Origin: Strigamia acuminata
Taxonomy: Eukaryota > Arthropoda > Chilopoda > Geophilomorpha > Linotaeniidae
Direction: 5' to 3'
DNA length: 64,000 nucleotides
Assembly: GCA_949358305.1 (NCBI GenBank)
Contig: OX442315.1
Coordinates: 33,444,427-33,508,426, forward strand
This document shows, in pieces, positions 50,779-61,800 of the stretch; the first letter of the stretch is position 1; the number at the start of each line of letters is the position of its first letter. Made by a program: the position numbers and the translations under genes. A model generated the notes under the pieces. That model was not told where the DNA came from. It saw nothing but the letters and a program-made list of their open reading frames with translations, and searched no databases.

Positions 50779-51883
50779 TTGACTTCATACTTTTGCCTTT
50801 CTTCGCCATTCCGATATTCTTTTCATCCTCGTCAAATGTGTCGAAATGTTTTGCATCCAGCGCCGTCATGTGGCTTGTCGCTCCGGAATCCAACACCCAA
50901 TCGTTTTCTTCTTTTGGTTCTTCATTCGTCTCTTCATCATTGGTGTTTTCATCCATCTCATACGTCATGAGCGTGAATTCAGGCTTTTCCTCGTACGCCA
51001 TCATTGATATTTCGCTTTTTCCTCTGCCGCGACCTCGCTGATTGCCTCTGCCTCGACCACGTCCTCTTGAGTCGCCACTTTTAAATTCTCGTTTTGGTTT
51101 CGAACAATCTTTCGATAAGTGACCAAACTCCTGGCAGTTGTAACATTTTGCCTCGCTGTAGCATTCTCTTGCCATGTGCCCTCCACGGCCACAGTTGAAG
51201 CATGTGCGCTTTGGTTTCTGTCCCTTCTCTCGTGTTTTTAGTGCAGTCTCGTTCAATGTCGTATTTTTCTCTTCTTTTCTAGTTGAAATTCGACCTTCTT
51301 CCATTTTTAATATGTCACGAATTTTTGACATGTCTAAATTCGCCTGCACTTCAATTGCGCGCACATTCGCGTCAAATTCTCTCCGCAATCCTTTCGTCAC
51401 GTAAAACTTGCACTCGTAGTCGTCTATATTTTTGCCAAGTTTTGCACAGCGGTTAATTATTGCTTCGGCCCTGTTCATGTATGTGTCTACATCTTCTTTG
51501 CTGTTCATCTTCAGCTGTGTCAACTCGCAGGCACTCCTCATTTGCAATTCTTGGGTTTTTGCCGCCATATTTGTTTTTACCAGGTCCCAAAGTGCCTTTG
51601 CACCTTTTGTGTTTGAGTACTTCAAGACTTGTGGTGCAGTCATTGTACTGATCATCGTGAAGTGGGCCGCCGCGTTTTTATCGTCCCAATCGTTCCAAGT
51701 TTTCTCTTTTGCGTCAAAATCTGCTTCTCCTTGGACTCCATGTGGCGGTTCGGCTCCAATTATTACTTCTTTCCACAATTTCTTGGCCCTGAGGACTCCC
51801 TCCACTCTCGATTCCCATAGGAAATAGTTTGCATCGTTTAATGGCTCAATGTTTGCCAAACTCCAATTACCCGTGTCGCTCAT
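50663..51883 (-). CDS. Copia gag and protease
   Basis: The first ATG is at 51883; the open frame begins slightly upstream at a TTG. Features: the copia-type gag region ([19 protein letters not shown]), two CCHC zinc knuckles ([15 protein letters not shown] and [14 protein letters not shown]), an Arg/Gly-rich linker ([17 protein letters not shown]) and the aspartic protease motif DSGATSHM. After the A8 tract the frame runs out of copia-like sequence and stops at 50663, overlapping pol by 116 bp. Gag forms the particle and binds RNA; the protease matures the polyprotein. Confidence 0.93.
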   Translation of the reverse strand: MSDTGNWSLANIEPLNDANYFLWESRVEGVLRAKKLWKEVIIGAEPPHGVQGEADFDAKEKTWNDWDDKNAAAHFTMISTMTAPQVLKYSNTKGAKALWDLVKTNMAAKTQELQMRSACELTQLKMNSKEDVDTYMNRAEAIINRCAKLGKNIDDYECKFYVTKGLRREFDANVRAIEVQANLDMSKIRDILKMEEGRISTRKEEKNTTLNETALKTREKGQKPKRTCFNCGRGGHMARECYSEAKCYNCQEFGHLSKDCSKPKREFKSGDSRGRGRGRGNQRGRGRGKSEISMMAYEEKPEFTLMTYEMDENTNDEETNEEPKEENDWVLDSGATSHMTALDAKHFDTFDEDEKNIGMAKKGKSMKSIGMGEIVLEHAEKKFQIEESVVRAANWKQFVVSIENCR

Positions 51884-52181
51884 CTTTGTTGGTTTCGTCT
51901 CAATTTGCACGTATTGTTTAGCTTTTTCTTCCGTCTCGGTTCTGTGGCACAATCTCAATATTGTTTAATTCACCTCGAATCGAATTGTTGCTCACAGTCT
52001 TTGTTAAAGCTGTTTCTCGTCGTCTCGTATCGTGCACTTCAAGATGGCGCGTCGTTACTCTCGGTTTTCGCCTCGTGGTTGCTCTCAACCGTCGCCTCAA
52101 ATCCACTCAAAACTTCTTGTTTTTCAGTCTCAATACCGTTTTTCTTCTATTCAGTGTGGCTGATGATTGTTCAACCTTCCT

Positions 52182-52192
52182 CTCTGCTACCA
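52182..52192 (-). promoter_or_regulatory. Copia primer-binding site (tRNA-iMet 3' end)
   Basis: Two bases inside the 5' LTR, the minus strand reads TGGTAGCAGAG, which matches the complement of the 3' end of animal initiator methionine tRNA. The opposite end has a G-rich polypurine tract next to the 3' LTR (plus strand 47638-47650). Confidence 0.8.
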
Positions 52193-52194
52193 TT

Positions 52195-52402
52195 TGTTAT
52201 GATTCAAGATAAATACGGTTGAGTTTAATACAATGAAATGTGTGTCCTCACAGTTACACATTGAGCAGATGAGTGGGGAACACAGGAAGTGAGCACTCCA
52301 TATATGGTATGAGTGTCACCACAGGATACACAAGCAAAAAACTACACAAGCTACACTATTAATGACATCAAGTGGTGATTTTCCACATTAAACTTCCCAA
52401 CA
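52195..52402 (-). repeat. Copia 5' LTR
   Basis: 208 bp, immediately followed by the second CAAAC target copy. It carries the element's promoter by position. Confidence 0.95.
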
Positions 52403-53618
52403 CAAACAACTGACAGTTTTCCCATAGGATCTGAGATTAATTTTGAATGTGATGAAGGATTCTTTATACAAGTATATCCCGTAGAACGAGCAGACTCAGT
52501 GCAATATCTCTCTTTAATTACTTTGATTAGAATGGGAGGTATTCCACTACATGCATGGGCGATGACTGGAGGGATGGAATACCAAATTGCATTCGTAAGC
52601 CATAATTTGTTAACCATCTTGTTTTAGACTTAGAGCGAATTTTTAAAGCTATTAAATGTGCCGATCCTGGAAAACCTCGCTACGGTAAACGAAACGGAGA
52701 CGAATTTGAGGTAGGAAAGGTAGTATCTTTTAGCTGCATGGCTGGATTTCAACTAATCGGTTCATCTGTTCGAATATGCCTGGAAAATGGACGTTGGAGT
52801 GGAGAAACCACAGTTTGCGATGCAGGAGGTAATGTGAACATAAATTATTTTATTTTTTTAAATTTTTTTTAAAATTTGTTACACAGATACTGATTGCCCT
52901 AATCCTGGAATTCCTGTCAATAGTAACAGAAAAGGGAGTGATTTTAATATTGGAGATTATGTTATTTATTCTTGCAAACCTGGTTGCGTGATGTTTGGTA
53001 ATGCTACGAGAACATGTCTAAAAAGTGGAGTTTGGTCTGGAAAGGAAATCCAGTGTTATGGTAGAAATAAAAAAGAGATCTAGTGTTAAAAAACAATTGC
53101 TAATTCATTAAAATATATATATACACATGCGCATGTAGGAGGAAATGAATACAGCTATTACGAGGAGGTAGCAGCTTTCCTGGATAAGACAACGACAATA
53201 ATTTCGCAAACAGCCATGGAGAAACCGGCGAGAAATTATCACGTGGACAATCCATTACCTCTACCAGTTGAAATGAGTGAAAGCGTAAATGTATTATTCC
53301 TTTTGGATGTCTCTGGTATTAGTGAACTGCAATTGAATAAAACTAAACAGTTTATAAAGATGGTTATCCAAAAGGTAAGCCAGTAATTTCTACATGATGT
53401 TTTCAATTATTTAACACTCTACGTGTGTTTAATAGGTTGGAATTTCCTCTCACGGTGTCCGTACGTCGGTAATAAGTTTCAACTCTGAAGCAAAAGACAT
53501 CTTTACTTTAAACGTCAGGATGAATGTTGCGGTTGCTTTTGACTACATAGATGCAATTAAGCCTGGTGGTAAAGGGTTACCATAATATTGAGTATCCAAA
53601 TTAAATGTGAATGAAACT

Positions 53619-53641
53619 GGTTGCTCCATTGCGGAGCAACC
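53619..53641. repeat. 9-bp perfect hairpin in a copy 3 intron
   Basis: GGTTGCTCC, a 5-base loop and GGAGCAACC. It lies in about 95 bp of extra intron sequence that the corresponding copy 1 and 2 introns lack. Its GGAGCAA arm resembles the core of the LTR hairpins at 54.8-55.05 kb. Confidence 0.7.
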
Positions 53642-54541
53642 AAAATGAGTACACACACAGAGTCCTCAATTGCAATTTCTCATTTATTAATTGACTATTT
53701 ATACTTGTATTATTTTAACTATTGTTTTGTTTAAAGGAAAAGGAACAAATATACGGAAAGCTTATCTAAGAGCTGATGACGTAATTGCATCCGCAACATA
53801 CCGGTACAGGAAAGATGCCAAATCGATTATTTTCTTAATTTGCGATGGAAAGATCTCGGACGGAGGAATCCCGAGAGATTTGGCTAAAATGTTGGCGGTG
53901 CGGTACAACAGTGAAATTTATGCTATCGCTGTTGGTAAAAACCACGATAAAGAAGTATTGGCCGAGATTTCTAAAGAGGTTTTTATGTTTGAAAACCACC
54001 ACAAACTATCGAAAATTGTTGAGAGTGCAATTGGAACACAAACTGGTACGCGCGTAAAGTTGAACTGCAAGCAGCTCGAGTGTTTAAACAATATTTTGCT
54101 ATAGATTATTCTCTCTGCGGAATGGAACGACCCCTGTACAATGTGAAGTCAGCCTTGCCGGCTAATGCAAGATTAACAAGAGCATCATCCGCAAGGTACG
54201 CAAAACTAGCTGACAAACGAAAAGTGGTTGGATCATGGCCGTGGATGGCGGCATTTAAACTGCAACCGCTTCCGCTCTACAACGTCAATAATGCTCCTAA
54301 AGGGGTAAGGAAGAATAAACGGGCGCTATAATTTTACACATGAGACATTAATTTTTAGGTTTACTGTGGAGGTGTCATTATACACAGACAATGGGTCTTA
54401 TCAGCGGCACATTGCTTTAATGGTAATCCTGGAAAGGATCAGACCGTAAAATCGGATCCAAGAAATTGGCAATTAATTGTTGGTAAGGATTAAATTGTCA
54501 AAATAAACTGTTGGACTATGCAGTTAAACCTTTTTTCATTT

Positions 54542-55628
54542 TGCGGCGATCCGGGTTTTTACTTATTAAATTATATAAATTCAATAAGCAATCGTCGGTG
54601 AGATGCCGTACAGGACTTCTACTCTGTGGCTAAATGGTTGTCTAGGGGAATGATTTTTACACGGAGAGTAAAAGGAAAAATTAGATTGTTTTAATCGTTC
54701 TAAATACACTTGATATATGCAAAGGGAAAATAATAATAGTGTAATGACTGGGTCGATCTGGCTTCTCTTTGTACTTGGGCACTCACAGTTGACCGTTGGT
54801 TCCAAGATGGCGTCGATGGCGTCGTGTGAGCGCGGGATTTTAGCGGAGTAAACTCGACGCTAAAATACGTTGCTAGATATACTAAAATCCTCGTGGAGCA
54901 CGCTCGACACGAGAATACTTCTCACACACAGTGAAAGTGATTATTACGGAGCAAGCTCGACGTAACAATCCGTCTTAACACACAGATTCCTTTGTGGAGC
55001 AAGCTCAACACAAAGAACTACAAATTGACAGAGCAAGCTCTATGTCAATTCCACACAGAAATGGCTTAAATTACGCGTAGTAATTCAAGCAGTGAAAGCG
55101 CTATTCCGTACAGTGGGTACAGACCAGCAATGAAACTCAATTTGTCCAATATCACAGATCACACTTAGCAGTTTTTGGCATAAGTTTGACACGGTTGTGA
55201 ACAGTTTGGAGGCAGAATCAAGAGTGCGGGAAGAGTGGGCCAAAACCGTTTGGCTCACTTCTAAATCTGCTCAGAAAAGCTGCGCAGATGACGAGTTGCA
55301 TGAAGATCACACACGGCCGCCTTCGGGTCGTGTGCAACAATCGAGCCGGGCACGCGCGAGGGGAAGGGATGCTCCGCCCAGGCACACGCCTAGCAGCATC
55401 ATCAAAGCAATGCACGCTGCAGCGCGATTGGTTGACGCTGTTGCTGGGCCAAAACTTGCTGCAAAACACAATATTATTTGGGTAATATTGTGTCTTGTTT
55501 TATATTTTATTAATGTATGTTTTATTTCAATTTACATTGAAACAAAACATATAAGCTTGTTGAATATGTTTATAAGACAATTTGGAAATATGGTGCGCAC
55601 TCAAATAGGAATATTTGAGGTCACCACA
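54542..55628 (-). repeat. Gypsy-type 3' LTR, 1087 bp
   Basis: On the minus strand it starts TGTGGTGACC directly after the polypurine tract and ends CGGATCGCCGCA. The outer five bases are imperfectly inverted (TGTGG and TGCGG). The other LTR is not in the window, so identity and age cannot be judged. Its middle carries the hairpin array. Confidence 0.78.
54837..55050. repeat. Five nested covarying hairpins in the LTR
   Basis: Five successive motifs share the core (G)GAGCAAGCTC(GA), itself a small stem (GAGC/GCTC or GAGT/ACTC). Each core is enclosed by a different outer stem: ATTTTAGC/GCTAAAAT (54837-54866), CTCGT/ACGAG (54890-54913), TTACG/CGTAA (54944-54965, extendable by GATT/AATC past one mismatch), CTTTGT/ACAAAG (54990-55015) and AATTGAC/GTCAATT (55023-55050). 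A simpler sixth inverted repeat, AATTAC/GTAATT, follows at 55069-55085. Outer stems differ in sequence but keep pairing, as expected for structure under selection. Confidence 0.9.
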
Positions 55629-55642
55629 CTTCCCCCCCTTTT
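55629..55642 (-). promoter_or_regulatory. Polypurine tract of the gypsy-type element
   Basis: The minus strand reads AAAAGGGGGGGAAG immediately before the TG of the 3' LTR. This is the usual place and composition for the primer of plus-strand DNA synthesis. Confidence 0.85.
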
Positions 55643-55801
55643 AAGAAAGAATCTTATTCTTTTCCAAAAAGAGACAGGTAAGTATAGGAATAAATACACA
55701 AGGTTTCAAAGTAAAATGGAACAGGATATATATTTATTCTTTTTTATTACAATATAAAAATAAAAAAGGAATTATTTTTAATGAACGGGCGTGTTCCCTA
55801 A

Positions 55802-58639
55802 TTATTTCGGCAACATGTCCGTCGAATGATCGTTTGGATCTTTGTGCTCGGTGACGGTGCACAAAGGTCGGCCGGCGTTTGGTCCTGACCGGAAGCCAGG
55901 GTTGATGTGGAGCCACACTTGCTTGATGCGGTCCACACCATCCCTTCGTCCAAAACCCATCTCGAAATACTCCTGCGGGTCTTGAGGCGTAATTCGAGCG
56001 AACACCAGACGTTGATGCAGGATCCACGGCTGTTGTTCCTTGATATGGTTTTCCAGCCACGCGAGGACTCGGTTGCATAAATCCTCGCTGTTCTGGAGAA
56101 TCGTTTTCGTCGCGCTCGTTATGTAGCAAAAAGCGTATAAAGAGCGCAAACGTTGATAGGCAGTGAGGTAGGTGGCCATTTTCGATCCCCTATCTCTCGG
56201 CGGCGAATCCTTTGGAGGAGGCGGCGGTGGCGGCGACTTCTTGCAGATCGAGAGGGATCTGGATCTGCGCGAAGCCGGGGTGCGCGTCTTTGGTCTGGCA
56301 CCGCTGGCCACAGGCACGACGAACTCGCGATCGTCGCTGTCGAGCCACTCCATCGGAGACGAGACGTTGCAACTCGGTGCCTCGGTTGCACGGGAAACAC
56401 TCGACGTTGCCGTGATGGCAGCGTGGAGTGGAGCTGCGGATGACGGTGGTGCGCCAGCGGGACGGGCGGTGGCTCGTTCCGTTGCGCGCTGCTGCTTTAG
56501 TGTAGCCCATTCCTGCCGTAGTCGAATGGCGGATCCAGCCGGAGTTTCGCCAGTCGCCTCGGCTTGTTGCGTCAATTCGGCGAGCATCGTTGGAGGATCG
56601 GGGCGAACTGACTCCCAATCGTCCAGCAAGGCTCGTGGAAGCCCTAACGGCACGGTCCACAATCGAGTGGCGGCGGCCAGAGCAATCTGTGGGTCAGGAA
56701 AGACTCCTTGGAACAGGATTCGAAGAAGTCCTTCCGACAACTTCCTGTTCATCCTCTGCAGCGTCCGTTGCAGTTGCTTGTCGGACTTGCACGACGCAAG
56801 CTCTCGCGCAAGCCATTGCCATTCTTTCTCACCTTCGCGGATCTGAGCGAGTTGGTATTCGTCCAGATGCGCGAGGTACATCGTTTGGGCTGTCTCGGGA
56901 AACGATGAGAATCGCCTCCAGAGATCAGCGCACTCCTGTGCGGGAAATGGTTCGTGAGAGACGTATCCCTCAAAACGGATGACCGATGTCACTTGTGGCA
57001 CGGGCACCGATGGGTCTGGTCGCATGTCGCTGGTAACTGGACGGCAAGCAAACGGCAAAGAGGTGTTGACGTCTCCTTGACCGGCTTGCAATGCGGCGAT
57101 GCGTCGGTCTTCCTTTGCTACCTCGTCCGTCCAGTCAATCCGGCCGGAGGAGGAAGCGGTAAGCTGCGAAGCGTTGGATCGTTCTTCACGCGACGAGAGT
57201 GAACTCCTAGTGGAAGATTGGCGCGATTGCACTCGAGGTCGGCTTCGGGATGTGGGTCTCGACACGGACTTCGAATGTCTTTTTGGCGGCGTCGACTCGC
57301 GTCGGTGATGTGAGCGATGACGAGTCTTCTGGAGTGGAGGTAACCCTCCAATGGCGCCTTCCCCCGACGACTGGGTTGGGGAGGAGCGACGGCCACTGTA
57401 GGGCGACCTCGATGATCGTGACCTCGACGTGGAGCGCGGTGGCACCACGTGGATGGTGGAAGCGACCTGTACCCGGGGCTCAGGCTCTGGATACGGGTTT
57501 GGCACGAAATCAGCATGGAAACATCCGCGCCCATGGCTAGTTGATGCATCTCCGATTGGCATGTCGGCACCCAACGTTTCTTTCCGTCTGTAGTCACACG
57601 GAAAGATTCGTGGTAGAGGCGCACAACCTCGGCTTTGGTTTGGTCCAAGCGTTGGAAAATGTCCTCCAAAATCTGTCGGCGCTCCCACGCAGGAGCGTTG
57701 AAGTAACGGCGATGGTCTCGCGTTTCTTGAGCGATCACTGTGAAGGCGAAGTCGAGCAACACGTTTCGCAGTGGTCCGAAGGTGTCGCGCTTCATTGCCC
57801 ACTCGAGGGCGTCGCGATGACCGAATCCATCGATTAAGTAGGCGATCCGAAACTTCGTTCCCCATCGCTTGTTTAAGGCCTTGGAGAATTTGTGTCGGGC
57901 CGCCCAAAACGTCAGTCTTCCTTTGGACTTGATGATTTCTGGCGGCAATGCATGTCGCCAGACACCAGGAGCGGTCGGAACATCGGGGTGCAAGTCGAGA
58001 TGCGTCTCCCGAAGTTGGATGATCTGTAAAATATTCGAAGAAATAATTAAAATCCATTTTTTCGTGTAAAATAATTATTTCCGAATTTTCAGTGAATAAA
58101 ATCACGGGTGAGATTTCATTCGGCAGTTTAGATTCGTTAAATTTTTCAAAATATTTGAAAAATCGTGAAAAACGTTGTTTCCGACGGCTATGTTTCAGTG
58201 TTTGGAGCGTTGCCGTAGCAACGCCTCAAAAATGAGACACAGCGCTATCTGATGATAAAAATGGCGGCGCCTTCTCGCGAAGGCGTTACCAACAAACTTT
58301 TCGCTTTTTCTGAGTGAAAATGCACTTTTAATTACTTTTCATGACTGAAAGGTAATTTTATTTTAAATTATTTACCCGGTCGTGTCTCTGTGCACGAGTT
58401 TCGCCGTTTGGATCGGCGAATAGGCCTCCTCGTAGTCGGGGCTGAGACGGCGTGACTGGCAAACGGGCAGCAGCGTCGGCCAGAGCGGCTTGAGCTTCGG
58501 CGGACGCTTCGGCGGACTCTTCGGTGACATCCACGGATGTATTCGAAGTATTTGCGGAACCAAGCAGCGTCGAATTTGTTTCTAATTCGAGGCTGTTGGC
58601 GCCGGCTTCGCTTCCTTCTTTCGGTTCCTCTCCTTCCAT
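55802..58639 (-). CDS. Unrecognised spliced third gene of the gypsy-type element
   Basis: Between pol and the 3' LTR. A leader intron (58726-58648, GTAAGT...TTAG) precedes the ATG at 58639. Exon 58639-58376 is acidic and Ala-rich. A phase-0 intron (58375-58024, GTAAAT...TTTACAG) joins it in frame to the next exon, whose first 160 or so codons read as a compact domain (APGVWRHALPPEIIKSKGRL ... EWAMKRDTFGPLRNVLLDFA). Near 57530 the protein-like signal moves to the -1 frame, which stays open to 55802: an Arg/Ser-rich linker (RSTSRSRSSRSPYSGRRSS), a helical region (DLWRRFSSFPETAQTMYLAH), a Pro run (KKSPPPPPPPKDSPP) and a C-terminal domain (LAWLENHIKEQQPWILHQRL). No heptamer slip site or clear intron explains the shift; an indel is possible. 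There is no signal peptide or membrane helix, so it is not envelope-like. It is much more GC-rich than pol. Function unknown; nucleic-acid binding is only suggested by the RS region. Confidence 0.65.
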
Positions 58640-58849
58640 TTGAACGACTAATCCAAATGGAAAAGAAAAACGAAAATTAATTTATTAGTTTTTTCCTTGG
58701 AAAATTCCAAAGAAAAAACTACTTACAATTGAAGATTCTCGTTGAAATAATCCGGTTGTTGCTTTTGGTTTTTTGGGAGATGAGCACTTAGCACACGTGT
58801 GAGATCGAAGTGAACTCAGACGCGAAGTGATCAGTTCAAATACCGGAAG

Positions 58850-61800
58850 TTACGTTTGGGTAACGTCGCTGTTAGTGACGTCATCCAATCTTACTGTTTG
58901 AATGGTTTGAGTATGGCTTGAGGAATTGCTCCTTACGTCATACGGCTGATCCCTGGATCTCGAGGTTAGCGAGGGGAGAAGACACATGTTGTTTTTTCCT
59001 CTCGGTTTACGAGTCCGAAGATTATATCTCTTTGTCGGCGAGGGATTTATTGTATTTAAATCGCCGTCTTCATTGTCATCGGAGACTGAGTCAGATGAGT
59101 CTTTTATTTCAGATGTTTTTTGTTTCTTTTCTAAAAACATCTTTTTATTTAATTTTTTAGCAATTTCAAGTTTTTTGAAACTGTCACGAAGCTCAACGTC
59201 GTTATTCACGAGGTCTGACTCCATTTGTGGTTTGGATGAATTATCGACAGGTATTTTCTTTAATTCATCGTCATCTAACGTATTAATTATATTTTCAGTC
59301 TTTTGACCGACTTCTTCGCCTTCTAACCATACTTCCTGGTCGAAACTCGGGAAATACGGAGTTAATTCAGACGAATGGACAGCTGGAAATATTTCGTTAT
59401 TCTCTAGCTTTCTCAATTCTACCGAACCTCCCTGTAATACTTTGGTTATTACATAAGGTCCTGTTCTTTTATCAGCGATGCCAGCTGCAATGCTGCGGGC
59501 AGCGCTCGACAAAACATGAGAATCTCTCCAAACTAAATCGTTTAATTTAAAATTGGAGAACTTCTCACCTTCTTTTTTAAGATTAACTCGTCTGCGCAAA
59601 TCTAACACGTGTGACATCATGTGCTGATATGTTTCGGCGATAACGGCTTCTAATTTTTGCACGTATAAATGTGGGTTTTTTGGATCTACGACCAAAATTC
59701 CTTCAGGTATTCTTGGATCCCAAGGTACTCTGAGTTCGCGAAAAAAGTTAAGAAATGCGGGAAAGAAGTCTCTTCCTCTCGTCACCGTAGTTCTCAAGCT
59801 AAATGCAAATTCACGCAAATATTCGTCCCATTTGGAATGAATAGATGAATAAATTGCAACCAAATATTTGATGTCACGGTTAACCCTTTCAACCGGGTTA
59901 GCTTGTGGGTGATACGTTGAAGTTGGTGTTGGAACCATCTTGAACTTTTCACAAAATTTTTTGAAGACTTGGGCACGAAATTGTGGGCCGTTGTCAGAAA
60001 TAATTTTACGAGGGAATCCCATGCTCATGGAAAGGTGATAAATGCAATTTGCCACTTTTCCAGCAGTGGGGTTACACATTGGATATAATTCTGGCCAATG
60101 AGTTGCCACGTCAAGTATGACTAAAATATGTGTGTTGTTTTTGCGCGTCCGAGGTTTCGGGCCGGTCAAATCAACACTTAGACAGTCAAATGGGCTGTAC
60201 GGACCCATTTGCGCTGCTTCAATTTGTCCTTTCGTTCGAGGTTTGCAAGCTTGACAGCGCTCGCAGTGTCGAATGAATCTCGTAATGTCCGATTTCATGC
60301 CTTTCCAGGTATAAATTCGGCGTGCTCGATAAAGAGTCCTTGCAATTCCTGGGTGGCCAGAAAGTGGGTGGCCATGCATCAGCCAAATAATTTTATACTT
60401 CAATGTCTGAGGTATAAAAACTTTGAGTGCTCTCCCATCCTCCCCCAATTCATCAGACATTGTGGGATGAAATTGCATTAATAAGTCATCTTCAATTAAG
60501 AAGGTGGTTGCGTGTTTTCTATATTGTTTCCTCTGTAGTCGCGTTGTGACGTCAGGCGGAAATTGATTACAATTTAAAAAGTTACGCATCAATTGGCAAA
60601 CTTTATCTTCTTTCTGCGCCTTAATTATGTCTTCCCTTGTGGGAGGTTCACAATCAAGACGTTCTACAATTTTGGCGACAAATGCTTTTATTAAAACATT
60701 TGACGAAGGAACTTGGAATTTCCTTGAAATTTGCGCTCTTATGACGTCATCTGATTCCTCAGAGGGGTCATAGATTTTAGTCCAATAGTTGACGAATTCT
60801 TGATCTTCCTTTTCCTCCAGCGTGGAGACAGGAAGTTCATGAAATTTTCCCATTTTCCAATTTCGTTGAGGTGATGGACAGTAAGATAATAATTCGTCAT
60901 TATCTCCATCATCTTCAGGATTTTCCGGTTTGTCAATCGGTGATCTGGATAAAGCATCCGCTAAAACATTTAGTGGACCTTTAATATATTGTATTTCAAA
61001 AGAGTAGCGCATCAGCTCCATTTGCCAACGCGCTAACCTTCCGGCAGGTTCGTCCAACTGCATCAACCATTTTAATGCTTGATGGTCAGTCCTTACTATG
61101 AATGTTGTAAATTCCAAATAATGTCGAAATTTACGTAATGCCCAGATTACCGCTAGGCACTCCAATTCTGTGGCGCTGTAATTTATCTCAGCAGGTTGCA
61201 AACTTCTGCTGGCATAAACACAAGGCACTTTGATATTTTGATCATCGATTTCTCTCATTTGCATAAGCGCGGCGCCTAGTCCTTTTCTGCTGGCGTCGGT
61301 ATGCACAATAAATGGTTCTGTCAAATCAGGCATGGCCATTGTTTCTGCATTTGTTAAAGCATCTTTTATTTGATCAAAAGCTTCTTGATGAATTTCTGAC
61401 CAAATAAATTCCACATCCTTTTTGAGTAAAGGACGTAGAGGTTCTGTCATTACTGCCAGATTTTTAAGTAATCGGTGAAAAAAGTTCACCATTCCCAAAA
61501 ATCTTTGCAACTCTTTCAAATTTGAAGGAGCTGGCATTTCTTTAATGGCGGCGACTTTTTTAGGGTCGACACTAACTCCTTGAACACTTAACTTGTAACC
61601 AAGAAAAGTTAATTCTTTTCTGCCAAATTTCGATTTTTCTGGATGAACATGAAGATTTGCATTTTCAAGTTTACTCAGAATTTCTTCCAGATGTATCATG
61701 TGTTCTTCAAAATTTTTTGATATTATAATTATATCATCGAGGTATGCCCATGCGAATTTTCGATAGGCGTCCCCCAAAATTTTTTCTATCAACTTTTGGA

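Larger units (their letters stand above)
47430..52402 (-). mobile_element. Full-length Ty1/copia LTR retrotransposon
   Basis: 4973 bp with two 208-bp LTRs that read as identical, TG...CA ends, and a 5-bp target duplication CAAAC (47425-47429 and 52403-52407). The domain order gag, protease, integrase, reverse transcriptase, RNase H is that of Ty1/copia. The primer site and polypurine tract are in place. Identical LTRs point to a young insertion. It lies antisense inside a coding exon of complement-like copy 3. One coding flaw, an A8 tract between the gag/protease and integrase frames, is described under the genes. Confidence 0.96.
47232..54482 (+). pseudogene. Complement C2/factor B-like gene, copy 3 (split by two retroelements)
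   Basis: Signal-peptide exon 47232-47295 (MMFLFYSIVFILIL) is followed after 67 bp by the exon for the sixth CCP. CCP1-5 are absent, but the symmetrical phase-1 introns keep the frame. That CCP exon (47363-52471) is split by the copia element. Then follow 52531-52594, 52649-52828, 52887-53060 (174 nt, without the deletion of copies 1 and 2), 53139-53373, 53436-53568, 53737-54045, 54105-54304 and 54359-54482. The VWA (VLFLLDVSG, GTNIRKAY, FLICDG) and the start of the protease (VIIHRQWVLSAAHCF) are intact. Homology ends in the next intron where the Ty3/gypsy LTR begins at 54542; the Asp and Ser parts of the protease are not in the window. Apart from the insertions no internal stop was seen, so this copy may have been functional until recently. 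Confidence 0.86.

Noticed and set aside
55197-55757. 186-codon plus-strand frame at the right end of the LTR
   Set aside because: It lies antisense across the LTR and polypurine tract, its sequence changes character midway, and nothing suggests a protein.
56172-56846. Long plus-strand frame opposite the third gene
   Set aside because: It is a GC-rich shadow of the minus-strand coding frame, which carries the structured Pro run and C-terminal domain.
55802-58639. Envelope gene of an errantivirus
   Set aside because: No signal peptide, furin-type site, fusion peptide or membrane anchor can be seen, and the protein is Arg/Ser and Pro rich.
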